Positions 12,796 to 24,639 are shown, numbered from the stretch's first letter. The stretch is 64,000 nucleotides of DNA from Dendrobium chrysotoxum (GCA_019925795.1 CM034310.1:14714764-14778763); one strand, 5' to 3'. Numbers and translations are program-made. Notes: generated by a model from the sequence alone, not told the origin.

Positions 12796-15063
12796 AGAAC
12801 TTTCGATTAAGGCTAGTCGTCGATCAGATTCGTAGAGATACGTGCATCTGGCATATAGTAGCAGCATAAATATTTGGAATGGTTAGAGAATTTGAGAATT
12901 TGAAAGATTGGAAGACTTGGAGATTTAATATTTAAAATTGGAAATTGCACCATCTTGCACTTAAAGCGGATGGTGGGGGAATGGATGATAGACCCGATCA
13001 AGATCCCATGATTCCGTCGTCCCGGGCCATCGTGGTCCCTGGTCTACTTAGTCAGAGGAGGTAGTCGACCCGACCTGACAGAAGGATCCTTATCGGCAGC
13101 CATGAGTTGCGTCGTCCAAGGGTACCTTGTAGACCTGGGGTGAATGTTTGTCAAAGGGGATAATTTCGAATCCACCTTAGCTGACAGAGGACTTTGTTCC
13201 CTATCAATCATATCCTATTGATTCATATCTCAAGGATTTGATGTCAATAAGGAATGCATTGGCTATGGCCATAACCGGTATCATGTGGTGCCATTTGCTG
13301 GCAAAACCACTCGGTTCAGAGGGCCCCGGGTCATAACCGTTTATCCTGCAGTGCCATTTGACGGCGAAAATGCCGGTTAGAAGACACGTACCACGTCCAT
13401 AATGACAGGAGATTGTTTGAGAATGGATCTTAGTGATATTTTCGACTAGGCATTAGCACCATGTGAGCTAAAGTAAATTTTAATTTGTCCACCTCGACAA
13501 ACTATTGTGGAGGGTGGATGGATTATGCTTTAAGTGTTTGGATGGGTTGGATTTCAGTTTTAAATATTTTTTTTTTATTTTGGAATTTTTGGATATTTGG
13601 ATTTTGAAGTTTTTGATTTTGTAGAATTTGGATGGCATTTGAAAGTATTGTGTAGACCCCTCGGTTGAGATTTGCATTCAACACGGTCATCATCGGGGTA
13701 GAAAGGGGTTACTTGTTTTTATGGGTTGAACCTTATCGACTCTATCAAGCTGTCAACAGAGGATCGGGTTTCGCAGGCTTAGACCTTTATTGATGAACTT
13801 CCTTTGTTGAAGGCCTTGAAGGCCTAATATGAACTATAAAACAAATATTTTGGTCGATCTCACAATCATATATTTGCTTTATGGTTCGAGCAGTGTCAAC
13901 TCCTATCTACCTGCATAGAAGGATCGGGCTCGAACTTGGGTTTATTTATTAACCCGCGCAGCATCCCTAGGCGTCGCATGTGTATCCATAACACGCTCGT
14001 CGGGGCCCATACGGGTGTTTGGGGGTATTTTATAATTATTTGTTGAACCTCGTCGACTCCTATTCACCTGCTTAGGAGGATCGGGTTCAAACTACATTTA
14101 TTTATTGACCAGCGCGTGTGTACCAATAACACGCTCGCCGAGGCCCATGAGGGTTTACAGTTACACGTGTATTTTGGTGTACCTATGTGCATACATATTA
14201 CGGTGCTGTGTGGGGGCATTTTTGGACATTTGACGGGTCTCCTACAGCAGCCCACAGGCATTTACATTTGTTGTAATCATCCAGCATTTTGTTCATGGAT
14301 GACTTTTCGTGTGCACAGTGGGTCTCCTATAAGGGCCCATAGGTACTTGCATTTGTTGTATTCTTTATGCATTTTTCCATGGTTTTGGTCCCCACAATAC
14401 ATCCACTATTGCCGAAGGTAGATGTATTCATTCGCGGGCTGAAATCAACTTCAGGATACTGCATTTACTGAAATCTTTCTGTATCTACCTACAGGTGGGT
14501 GTTGCATATACATCTGTGTTTGTAAAGAGATTGTATGTATTGCAGATCTTTTGCTCTTGATTGCATGCAGATCAATATGTTTATTTGTATCTTGATGTTG
14601 GTTGCCAAAGTGTTATAAACTAATTATTTCATCTGCTAAATGCCCTTCACACCTTTGCATTTTGATTGACTTGAAGTTCTCCAAAATTCATTGGGACCTC
14701 AAATTCTTCTACTTGGAGAGAGCCGATGTATTCACTTTCAATCAGGTGGTGTTGATTGTAGAAGTATTGTTGATATACCACCCTTGCCTTTAGATGATAT
14801 CCCACGTATATATATGTGCTCGTAGATGATTTATTTCTTCTACAACATGTCTGTTATCACTGATTGTGAGGATTTTTGTATCTTCTCGCAAGGTTTATGC
14901 AAACATTACACCTTAACTATTGGCATATTAGACTTTATATAGTTTCTTCTAGCATTTCTTGGATTGTAGACGATGCATCGCATACATCATAATCCTATTA
15001 TGTGATTTCGTCGATAAACTGTTGCATTCGATGAAGGCTCCTTTATTTGTATTTTGATCTCGA

Positions 15064-15384
15064 TCACAGAGCGTTGCTACATTCACCGTACTTCCTCCTT
15101 ATGTTGTACAAGATAGATGTATTCATTAGCTTCACTGCCTGCGAGGTCTGATATATTTGCTTGAATGTACCTATATGCATCACATCTTCATTTTCACTGC
15201 ATGCCGAATCTTTCTGGTTAGATTCTGAAAGCTTCTTAACTATCTCTTTGGCAATGAGTTTTAATTTACTATCATCATGGTTCTCCATATTAGCAAATGC
15301 ATGGTTGTTGAATAGCTGCAAACATTTATCATCTTCTAAGCCCTCCAACATCAATATTTCTTTCTTCTTGTAGGGGATGGACAT
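15064..15384 (-). pseudogene. NB-ARC (NLR resistance gene)-like fragment
   Basis: A 106-codon open stretch on the minus strand. Its first half resembles the ARC subdomain of plant CC-NB-LRR proteins: LEGLEDDKCLQLFNNHAF followed by LIAKEIVKKL, as in the family pattern L..L..D.CW.LF...AF...IG.EIVKKC. The family continues with GLPLA, which is absent: after KKL the sequence diverges. No P-loop, MHD or LRR segment is found nearby. It is therefore a captured or decayed fragment, not a gene. A chance open frame is possible. Confidence 0.42.
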
Positions 15385-15539
15385 GTGTACTTACTACAGC
15401 ATTATTGTCAATGACATGGAGAATTATCGTTGACTTTTGTATTTATCATGTGTTGTAGAGATATGAGATTTCCAAGCTTTACTCATGAGTGTGTCATGGT
15501 AGACCTCTTGCTGTTACTCATGGATATTTTGTTGAGAAC

Positions 15540-16070
15540 ATCATTGTTCAATGTGTTTGCTTATTTTAAATGATTCAAAGTTTTGCATTCTAATGGCAAT
15601 TCCGCTATTATCATTCAAGTTAAATTCTTTGTGTTCACTTGAGCTCTTTTATATTTGTTCAAGTTCAAATTTAGTCCATTTAATAGCAAGCTCAAGCCTT
15701 TTGTGTTCAAATTCTTTTGCATCAAGTCTCGTATGGTCCAACCCAAGACATTGTTTGAGTTCAAATGTCTAAGTCCTTGTTCACCTCATTTTATGTTCCA
15801 ATCAAACGCAAGTCCAAGTCCCTTGTGAATGTTCAAATTGGTCCCCTATTGTCATTTGCAACTTCAAATCAAATTTGACTTGAGTTTAAATGTTCAAGTT
15901 CTTTGTGCAGGTTTACAAGTTCATGTTGAGCAGAAGTTCAAGTCTTTTGCAAATTCAATTAATTTTTTAATTTGAGTTAAGATCCTTTGATTTGTTCAAA
16001 TTAGAGTTCAAGCTTGAGTTCAAAGTCGTCCAAAATTTGTCCAAGTCAGGTCCAAGCATGGTTTCAAATT
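15540..16070. repeat. Degenerate CAAGTTCAAATT-type tandem repeat
   Basis: About 500 bp built from variants of caagt, ttcaaatt and gttcaag, with no long perfect unit. It has no coding signal. Confidence 0.7.
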
Positions 16071-16143
16071 CACCCAGAATTTAGGCAGCCTCCCGACGTC
16101 TCCCCCGCTTAGAGGAAATTATAGGAAACTGAGCCTTTCCCAC

Positions 16144-16518
16144 CACGCTTAAGAAAGCGTATATGGTAGGTGTCTTCGGACATTGTGGCTGTATTTTCTT
16201 CGTCCCCCCACCACGCTTAAGAAAGCGTGTATGGGTCTTCAAACGTACCTGAAAAAGAAGAGCATTTGTTTCCTCGCAAGTACAGAGTCGCATACGGGTA
16301 CTTAAGATTGTCCCTACCATGCTAAGAAAAGCGTGTATAGGGCCTACCCACCTCGCCGTAGGTGTCGTACTAGGTTCCCTTTTCACCACGATTAGGAAAG
16401 CGTGTATGAGCGGTTTGCCGGCTCGACACGAACGTTGAGAATGAAATTTTTAGGTGATTACCCGCCTCATTGTAGGCGCTGCACCGAGATCCCATCCCAC
16501 CACGCTTAGGAGAGCATG
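16144..16518 (+). repeat. Array of five CACGCTT/AAGCGTG hairpins
   Basis: Five copies of an imperfect palindrome with consensus CACGCTTAAGAAAGCGTG followed by TAT. They start at 16144, 16212, 16318, 16387 and 16501, so spacings are 68, 106, 69 and 114. Units 3-5 also share flanking text (cctcnnngtaggng). Changes within the stems and the inter-unit similarity point to tandem duplication. Confidence 0.85.
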
Positions 16519-16649
16519 TATAGGCGGTTTTCCGATGCGCCGTGAACTTCGAGAGCGAGAATCTGAGTTTTAAAAAATTCATACCTTCGTGGGGTCGTCA
16601 GTGGTGTTGGCACACGAATCGAGGCAAGAGGTCTTTGCATTTCTCTTTT

Positions 16650-16850
16650 TTTTATTGTAATAATTAATATAATTAATTATAACTAATAATGATTAATTAG
16701 AATTAATAATAATTAATTACGATTAATAAAATTAATCGTACTTAATTATATTGAATAATACTCAAATTATAATTAATACTAATTAATTATAATTAGTTAA
16801 AATTAATTACTAATTAATTACAATTATTAAGAAATCACTTGCAATTAGGA
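16650..16850. repeat. AT-rich aattaatt block (copy 1)
   Basis: Low-complexity sequence of aattaatta variants. Similar but longer blocks are found in copy 2 (20160-20830) and copy 3 (41270-41870) of the hairpin-rich family. Confidence 0.75.
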
Positions 16851-17128
16851 TTGTCGGGCTACAGATTCATGCAAGATTTGACATAAGATTACAAAATTTG
16901 AGTAGGATTAATGCTAAATCAATTATTAATCTCACAGCAAGTTATATCCTTTGCTTCCCTTTCAATTTAGTGGATCTACGGGATATAGCCGAAGAAGCAC
17001 GCATAAGGGAGGAAGTTACCTTCACTGTGAAGGAGCTCCCATCGCTGCTTCTAATCAAAATGTCGGAACTTCCGACTCGACAGGGAAGGGAACGTCGGAG
17101 GACGAGCGAAGTCGGCCAAGAGAGGTAG

Positions 17129-17131
<3 letters not shown>

Positions 17132-17192
<61 letters not shown>
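17132..17192. repeat. (TC)n microsatellite
   Basis: An uninterrupted dinucleotide run of about 30 units inside a GA/GC-rich, non-coding stretch (16970-17700). Confidence 0.98.
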
Positions 17193-17195
<3 letters not shown>

Positions 17196-17859
17196 TGGAA
17201 TGAAGGGATCGGGCAAGGTGAGGGGGCTGCGGCTCGGGTAGAGGAGGCGACGGGAGAAATCGAGCAAGGGAACTGGAGGGAGCTCGGCATCTTCGATTGG
17301 CTTCGGTTTGGAGATCAGAGGAAGGAGGAAGGGTTTGGTCTAGCCAGGAAGGTCGAGAGCAGAGAGACGTCGGTACAGGAGGTTTCGGCTGGTGTTGATG
17401 AGGGGTTTGAGGTTGTCGACGGGATAGGGCAGAGATTCGGTCGGAGTTGATGACTTTGGCAATGGGAAAGAAGAAGGGTCATGGACTTCTGCGTGTGGGA
17501 GCAGAGCATGAAAGAGGAGTCCCGAAGGCTTCGTTTTTCTGGCTTTTAAGAGGGCAGTCGAGTGGGATTTAGAATAAAAAATTTGCGACCATTGCCAGTC
17601 GAAGTGACTGTAGCGTCGAATCACAGAGGCGAAAGTGACTGTAGCAGCGGCGAGACGAGACTGTAGTAGGATACGTATGGGATTCGGGTAGGTATGGCAG
17701 AGGTATTTCAAATCCCCCTTTTTTGCTTCCTTTAGTTATTGCACAGAGGTTAACACCATATAAAAGGATATTTGTTATGAACGTTAAAGAGTAGGATGCC
17801 TTAACACGAGATCATATATCCAAAACATCATTTCTTTCGAAAAAGACTATCAATGATAG

Positions 17860-18093
17860 TTGTTGAAGTCATAAAAATCCCTTTGATCACACAACTTTTG
17901 ATGCACGAAAACATAGGTGACCTAACAGGATTGAATTGAAGCTTAGTTTGTCGTTCAATTGTGTCAATGCTCAGATAATCTCACAATGGTATGCTCAGCC
18001 ACAAACAAGATTAGAATCTCATGTTGAGTCTATGGATGCTAGAATTTGTCAAACCGAATGTTGGAAGAATTGTGGCCAGTCAAACCAATTCCA
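17860..18093 (+). repeat. Dispersed repeat, copy B
   Basis: Related to 12180-12425 over its whole length and in the same orientation. It ends shortly before the CACTA transposase start. Confidence 0.6.
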
Positions 18094-18575
18094 CACTAAA
18101 TAGGCGCCAAACCTCCAAACCTCCATTTTTTCCCTCTCGGCCTCATCTAGCATCTATGCTTGTTCGAAGTGATTTCTCAACTGATTTTCTTCATTGCATT
18201 TAGGATTTAAAAGTAAATCTTCATCTCTTTCAAAATTTTCAATCATTTCATATTTCATCTGTTAGATTTTGTTAAAATTAGATTTAAAATTTTTAGATTT
18301 TTATTTTCTTTTATAAAAATTTCTTTAGCTTTGAGTTTCTTTTCATGTAATATACTTTCTACAAGATTGTAATAGTGATTCCTAGGTTATAGAAATAGTA
18401 ATAATTCATTGAAATGGTTAAGTAAATCTATTGGCTTATTCAAGGGTTTAAGTAATAAGTATGAACAATTTGATTGGAATGGTCCTACATAGGCATATAA
18501 ATTGATTTGTATTTAATTTGACCTCATATTCACCCACCAAATTTTTGGGCTTAGATTTGTTAGATCAGATTTCAT

Positions 18576-18811
18576 ATGGATATCCGAAGACAAAAGTCGT
18601 GGATGTATAATAGATTGTTCCCTGGACAAAAGGCACAGATAGATAAATTCGTCAAAGGGGTCGAATATTTAATTCAAGTGGCATGTCTTGAGTCTTTATT
18701 TTTATCAGATGAAACGTTTGTCTTTGCTCAAAACATAAAAATCAAGTATAATTTATGCCGGATGAGATTACACTGGATTTATTTCATAGAGGTTTCCTAT
18801 TCGCTCAGGAA
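18576..18811 (+). pseudogene. CACTA transposase N-terminus (transposase-associated domain)
   Basis: Opens with an ATG and KSWMYNRLFPGQ...FVKGVEYLI...AC, the transposase-associated domain found at the N-terminus of plant TNP2-like CACTA transposases. After a frameshift it continues with FMPDEITLDLFHRGF (18757-18804), the second conserved part of that domain, which carries an in-frame stop just before it. Coding similarity stops abruptly at about 18811, where the hairpin-rich repeat begins. The catalytic region of the transposase is absent. Confidence 0.75.
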
Positions 18812-18977
18812 GAATAGAATAAGCACGAACCTCGCTCTCACAAGGTTAAGGTTCCTTATTTTCCCTGAGGTCGATTGGATTTAACATTTAACCAGACTTC
18901 TCCTGAGAGTAGTGTCAGGGGTTATTTAAATCTGGGTTCTACTTCCTATGAGCGCAAGCCCTCATAGTTAATTACCC

Positions 18978-18995
18978 CTCCTAACGTATTAGAAG
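18978..18995 (+). other. Conserved stem-loop, copy 2
   Basis: CTCCTAA-CGTA-TTAGAAG, pairing with one C/A mismatch. It is homologous in position to 12780-12795 and 40336-40352. Confidence 0.65.
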
Positions 18996-19279
18996 AGCAC
19001 CCTTGATTAAAGATGGAATATATTTAGTTTGTGCAAGGAGTGTGGAAATATGCAACAATGTTTTAATCTTAGTTATGGGGGGATGAATGTACACCCGATC
19101 AAGATCCCATGGTTTCGTCATCCCGAATATACCATTGGTTTCAATCTACCAACACTAACAACCATTGATTATAGTGTCCAAGAAATCTGATTAGCAGCCA
19201 TAAGTTACCTTTAGGGATCCTGGGTAAACTGAAGTGGAAAAATGTGAATTTTAATTTGGTTTGATTTGGGTTGGGGCTT

Positions 19280-19740
19280 ATGGCTCTGCTTAAGAGTTGC
19301 CCGTGTAATTGGATTGTGATAGGGGTTTACGACATTCATTTGAAAGTAGCCCTAATAGTAGGTCTTACGACCTCTATTAGAGGTGGCCCAAACATTTTGG
19401 GTATGAGTGGGTCTTATAGCTTCTATTAGAAGTAGCCTAAAGATAATTCTTACGACCTAGCCCTGTAAGCTAAGTGGCCCGCCGGTGGGTCTATAACCTA
19501 GCTCCATAGAGTAGGTTGCCCGTGTGAGGGGTCTAGGGTTATGTTATTACCTAAGCATTAAAAGTTGCCGTAATGTTAATCAGGGATTAGGGGTTAGGTT
19601 ATTTTTATCTGAAGATTTTCTCTATTGTCGGACTTATAGCTTTCATTGAAAATTGTCAGGGATATGGGTTAGGTCATTTTGCCTAAAGATTTCCCCTAAA
19701 ATCAGACTTACGTCTTTCATAGAAAGTTGCCGGTGTGTTA
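19280..19740 (+). repeat. Hairpin minisatellite, copy 2
   Basis: Repeated units of the form gtcttac-g-[stem]-ATT-[stem]-gtagcc. Stems include CCTCT/AGAGG (19371-19383), CTTCT/AGAAG (19420-19432) and CTTTC/GAAAG (19714-19726). Spacing is irregular, about 50-60 bp. Confidence 0.75.
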
Positions 19741-20829
19741 GGGGTTTAGGGTTTTACATACTTCAGGGTTTTGACACAACCGTCAGTGTCTTGTTATTTT
19801 GTGCTCATAGTTTTCCTACTACAGTAGTTTGTCACTCTACTTTAGCACTATTGTTTATTCTTTACCTATTTTCCAGAACTTTGTTCAACCTACATTAGCT
19901 AACTTTACTCTTTTCAACATTAATTTTATTTATGGTGTGCTGTCTTTTGTTTGCTTGTATGCAGGTGCTCGTAGCAAATAATTATAGAAACTAGAGCTTG
20001 CAGCCACAGGGGTTGGGTCTTGCAAACGCAGTCTTTGCCAAGAGCTGGGTTTACATTAAGATTTATGGAGTATTTCTTTCTATTTTAAGTTTTACTTAGT
20101 TTTTTAGGAATTTGAGTTTTAGTGTGAGTTGTACAGCATCACTTAGTGTGAACATTGCTTTAAATTCATTTTATTTAATTTTAATTTACATGCATTCATT
20201 AATTATATGAATTAATTAAATGAATTTTTAATTGAAATTAAGTTTTAATTTAAAATCAATTACTTAACTCATTAATTGAATGTATTTTAAAATTATTTAA
20301 TTATTTAAATTGATTGCTCAATTAATTTGAATTAAAATTTATTGCTCAGTTCAGTTTTTGATTTGTTTGAATTTTAAATGTTATTTTTAAAGTTACATGA
20401 TTAATTTAATTATATTATTAATAAAATTTAATCTCTCATTAATTTAATTTAATTGAATGTTTCTTTAATTAAATGTTATTTAATTAAATTTGAGTTTTAA
20501 TTTTAATTAGAGCTTTTATTAAATCTCGCATTAATTGATCATTTAAATTTCTCTTTCTTTTACTATAATTATATTGGAAATTTAATTTAAAATTAATTAG
20601 TTTTATTAATTTTTAAATTAATTAGTTTTATCAATTAAAGTTTTTTATTTCCATTCTTTTTAGCTTTGAGTTAATTGTTATAGATTTAAATCAATTAAAG
20701 TTAAGATTTTCAATTAACTCTTTTGATAATCGAATCAAAATTTTTATTTAATTAATTAATTTTTTTATTTCAAAATTAATGAACTAAGGTTTAATTTTAT
20801 TTTAAAATTACTCATTTAATGATTTAAAT

Positions 20830-22549
20830 GTCTTTAACAAAAATATTTTTAAATGTCTTCAAGTATTTAATCTAAAGAATATTAACAAAAATATTTTTGA
20901 GAGTAAGTTTTTAGATTTTAAGATTTTATCTATGCATGAGGATGCTAATGTTATGTGAGAAAAAAGTGACTAGTGATATTAAGAATATTGCAAAAGGTAT
21001 GCTTGGAGTATCAAAGGCAAAAGTTCCTAATAGTAAAAATAGTTAGTGGTGGAATCAAAATATGCAATAAAAGATAAAAAAATAAGAAGATTTGTTATAA
21101 AATTTGGTTTAGGTGTAAAAATTCTAATAATTGGGAAAAATATAAAGATGCCCGTAAGGATTCTAAGAAAGTAATATGCGATGCAAATATTTTTGCTTTC
21201 AATGATTTATATAATAGATTAGATATTATGGAGGGCAAAAGATAAATATATAAGTTAACCAAACAAAGAGATAAGAATAATAAAGATTTAGTTCAAGTGT
21301 ATTAAGGATGAAGATAAAAAATTATTTTTATTACAAGGGAATATTCAACAAATGTGAGATATTTTTATAAACTCTTCAATGAATATTATGATAATGTGAT
21401 TGACTTTAGTGACTTTAGCACCTTAAATGAAAATAAAGATTTTTGTTTTTATTAGCGTATTAGTAATACCGAAGTTAGAGAGGCTTTCAAAAAAGTGAAG
21501 TGTGGAAAAAGCTATTGGACTTGATATTTTAATAGAGGTGTGGATATGCTTAGGAGATAAAGGAATTTCTTGGCTTACTAAAGTTTTTAATATTATTTTA
21601 AGACTCAAAAGATGCCAGATGAGTGGAGAATGAGTGTATTGATTCCAATTTTTAAGAATAAAGGTGATGCACAAGATTGTGCGAACTATAGAGGAATTAA
21701 GTTAATGTGTCATACTTTAAACTATGGGAGAGAGTTATGGAGCATAGGTCGTGGCGTGATACTAATGTTTCTCAAAATCAATTTGAATTAATTCCAGATA
21801 AGTCTACTATGGATGTTATATATTTACTGAGAGGTTTGATGGAGAGGTATAGTGAGAATAAGGAGGATCTATATATGATATTTATTGATTTAGAGAAAGC
21901 ATATGATAAAGTTCCAAGAGAAGTGCAATGGAGAGTTTCAGGAAAGAAAGGGATTAATAATGCTTATATTCAAGTTATTAAGGAAATGTATGCAGGAGTT
22001 GTTACTTGTGTTCAAACACAAGATGGTTTGACCAAGTATTTTCCAATTTCGATTGGCTTACATCAAGGATCAGCCTTAAGCCCATATCTTTTTGCTTTAG
22101 TCATGGATGTTCAGACTAGACATTTGCAAGAGGATGTACCTTGGTGTATGCTTTTTGCTAATGATATTCTTCTTGTTGATAAGACTAGAGAGAGAGTTGA
22201 ATGTAAACTTAAATTATGGAGGTTAACCTTAGAGTATAAAGGTTTTCGCTTGAGTAGATCTAAAACTGAGTATATGGAGTGTAATTTTAGTAGTAATAAA
22301 CCTATTGGAGGGATTTTGACTTTGGGCGATCAAGTCATTAATAAGAGTACACGTTTTAGATATTTTGGATCTATCGTTCAAAGTGATGGTGAAATAGATT
22401 GGGATATTATCAAAAGAATTCAGGTTGGATGGTTGAAGTAGAGGAATGCATCGGGCTTGTTGTGTGATAGAAAAGTCCCACTCAAACTTAAGGGAAAATT
22501 CTATAAGATGGTGGTTAGACTTGCAATGTTTTATGGCGCAGAATGTTGA
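20830..22549 (+). mobile_element. RTE LINE fragment: linker and reverse transcriptase
   Basis: An RTE-clade LINE piece starting in the linker after the endonuclease and ending inside the C-terminal region. The reverse transcriptase is readable at 21707-22441 with [34 protein letters not shown] and [15 protein letters not shown]. The catalytic box reads FAND instead of FADD (about 22156), so it is inactive. Frameshifts occur at about 21500-21600 and a stop at 22439. Both ends are truncated: the 3' (TTG)n tail is absent and repeat-family sequence follows directly. Confidence 0.88.
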
Positions 22550-22620
22550 CCTTCAATCCACTCGAACGAAACAAATCGACGGTCGAGGGCTTCGGGGCAC
22601 CGAATCAACCCCGGTATTTC

Positions 22621-23625
22621 CTTCAATTTGATGAGCATGTCATCTATTTTTTATTATGATAATAATAATAGTAATAATTATGTTAATAATTATTATTATT
22701 ATAACTTATCTTTATTAGTTAAATTTATAATATTATTGTTAATTTCTTATTTGCAAGAAACAACAATAATAAAGACAAAATCCCCTCATCCTTCTTACTG
22801 TTTCAAGAAATAGAATCAGAGAACAGCTCTGGTATGTAATCAAATGGAGAGAAAAGATCAGAGTCGCTTGCAGATGCATTCGATCAACTCCGTTCACATG
22901 ATGGGGCAAACGTTGTAGTTGGATGAAAGGCTTGATGCCATTTGATCGATCCAGAATACGTGCGAATAAGAGATCCCAATGGGAGAGGTGATGCACACTC
23001 GTATACGGGTGGGTTATGCTGGTCGTTGGACAGGAGCAAGGGATTTACAGGATTTGGACCAATAGAGAAAGTGGACGGTGCAGGCTATTCACGGTCATGT
23101 GTAAAGAAACCTAAGGCGGAGGGAGATTTGGCTTCGTTTGCTAGAGAAAACCTAGTCAAGCGTGCGATTTGCCCACGTGAGATTGAAGGAAGCCGCGCCC
23201 ATGTGAGATAGAAGGAAGCAAGAGTTAGTTCCGGCGTTGAGGTCGAGATTCCGGAGAGGAGGCCGACCTAAGGTGCAGCTTTAGATCCCTTCTTGACAAC
23301 TAGATTGAAGTTTGGCCATTCTTGTGTCGTGATTTGGTCGTGTTGAAGTAAAGCCGACGAAGTCGAAGGCCGTTTGCAATAGTTGGAGCTAACGACACTG
23401 GTCAATTTGTGAGTGCCAGATGGTGCTCGAAGAGAGAATGAGAGCCAAAAGATCAAGAAGAATGCCCCAACTGAATTCCTTCTAGTGAGTGTGTAAACGT
23501 GAAAAAAATTCTTTGCTCATTTCACTGTCATTTTATATGAATCAAGGCAGTTACTTTAACTGCAACATGAATACAGATCGTGCCATTGGCTTTAATTTAT
23601 TATATATTATTTTTTTCTCACAGAA
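22621..23625. other. Non-coding interval with AT tract and GC-rich stretch
   Basis: An AT-rich run (22640-22760, with aataataat repeats) followed by a GA- and GC-richer stretch (22840-23470). The latter resembles in composition the 16970-17700 part of hairpin-rich copy 1. Open frames here show no recognisable domain. I see no gene. Confidence 0.5.
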
Positions 23626-24601
23626 CACTATCGTTGCTAGGTCCCAAGCCCTGGATGAGAAAAGTGGAGGGTTGTGTTAGGTAGTCGACGACCAGCATAA
23701 AATTTGTCGAATAATCATGACATGAATCCTTTAAAGAAATGTGTTAATGCTAGGGCGTCCCCTGGAAGCGATGTGCTATATGACCTGAATACACCGACAA
23801 CTGTGTAAGGGCCGCTGCACCGGCACCTGGGTGCAGTGTTAAATAGGCAAGGGTTCCCACATCAAAGACGGATGTCGGCAAAAAACTAGTCCATAAAACT
23901 AAAATTAACATAGGAACTTAGAATACAGGTCTCTTATAAAAAAATTAATGAAATTAATAGATATTATGATTCATAGGAAGATAAATATTCTGAGCATTCA
24001 AGAAACTAAATGAGTTGGAGAGAAGGCTAAAGACTAATAGTTTATGATTTAATCTATGATATTCGGGTAGGAGTCGTACTAGAAATAGTGTATGAGTGAT
24101 TATAGATAAGAGTTTGAAGGATAATGTTATAAAAATTAATAGAATTGGTAATAGAATTATAGCTTTAAAGTTTGTTGTTGATGCTAAGATTGTTAATATT
24201 ATAAGTATTTATGCTCCTTGAGTAGGTTTGGATGTGAGTTTAGAATTAAAATTTTGGAATGACCTAGAAGAATTAATACAAAAGATACCTCTTAATGAAA
24301 AAAATTTTATTGGAGGAGATTTAAATGGACATGTTGGTAGAGAAGTAGATGATTTTAAAATCATTCATCGTGGCCATGAATTTAGAACGACAAATGAAGA
24401 TGATAAGACCATATTAAATTTTTTTTAGCTTATAATTTTTTAATTGTTAATACCTTATTTAAGAAAAGAGATAAACATCTCATCACTTATAAAAATAGAT
24501 ATAGTACAACTCAGATTGATTATTTTCTTATAAGAAAATTAGATCATTTAGATTGTAAAGATTCTAAAGTTATTCTGAGTAAAAATTTATGTATCTAACA
24601 T
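23626..24601 (+). mobile_element. RTE LINE 5' part: 5' end and endonuclease
   Basis: Matches the 5' portion of the near full-length RTE at 45372-48371, starting at the same point (cactatcgttgctag). It includes the shared leader (ggagggttgtgttaggtag) and a decayed apurinic-type endonuclease: YAP-like motif, [16 protein letters not shown] and FIGGDLNGHVGR (about 24305). It stops before the reverse transcriptase. In-frame stops are frequent. Confidence 0.85.
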
Positions 24602-24639
24602 TGATTATTATAATATATATGAATTGATGAGTGTGCGTG

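Larger units (their letters stand above)
12720..17700 (+). repeat. Hairpin-rich repeat family, copy 1 (GC-rich, long)
   Basis: The segment 12720-13145 aligns with 18890-19215 and 40270-40560 (caagcccn, taattacccctcc, gattaagg, gatcaagatcccatg, ttccgtcgtccc). Another shared block, ggcagcctcccgacg, occurs at 16083 and recurs at 41882. Between them are tandem units with shared text such as tcgactcctat and ggatcgggttc (13720-14150), and gggtctcctanagnngccca (14236, 14320). A hairpin array and an AT-rich block with aattaatt motifs follow. No coding capacity is evident. The outer limits and the assignment of everything between the shared blocks are inference. Confidence 0.5.
18812..20830 (+). repeat. 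Hairpin-rich repeat family, copy 2
   Basis: Aligns from end to end with 40170-41870: the head (gcaagccctcatag), the stem-loop, gatcaagatcccatgg, the hairpin minisatellite (19280-19740), the segment around gtacagcatcacttagtgtg and gaacattg, then an aattaatt AT-rich block. A detached tail piece (22556-22610, ggtcgagggcttcgg) matches the copy 3 tail and lies beyond an inserted RTE fragment. No coding region is seen. Confidence 0.75.

Noticed and set aside
14064..14421. Cysteine-rich open frames on both strands
   Set aside because: They fall in degenerate tandem repeats. There is no start context, no homologous domain and no splice structure.
17051..17290. Open frames across the (TC)n tract
   Set aside because: They encode only alternating Ser-Leu or Arg-Glu from the microsatellite. 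No domain is present.
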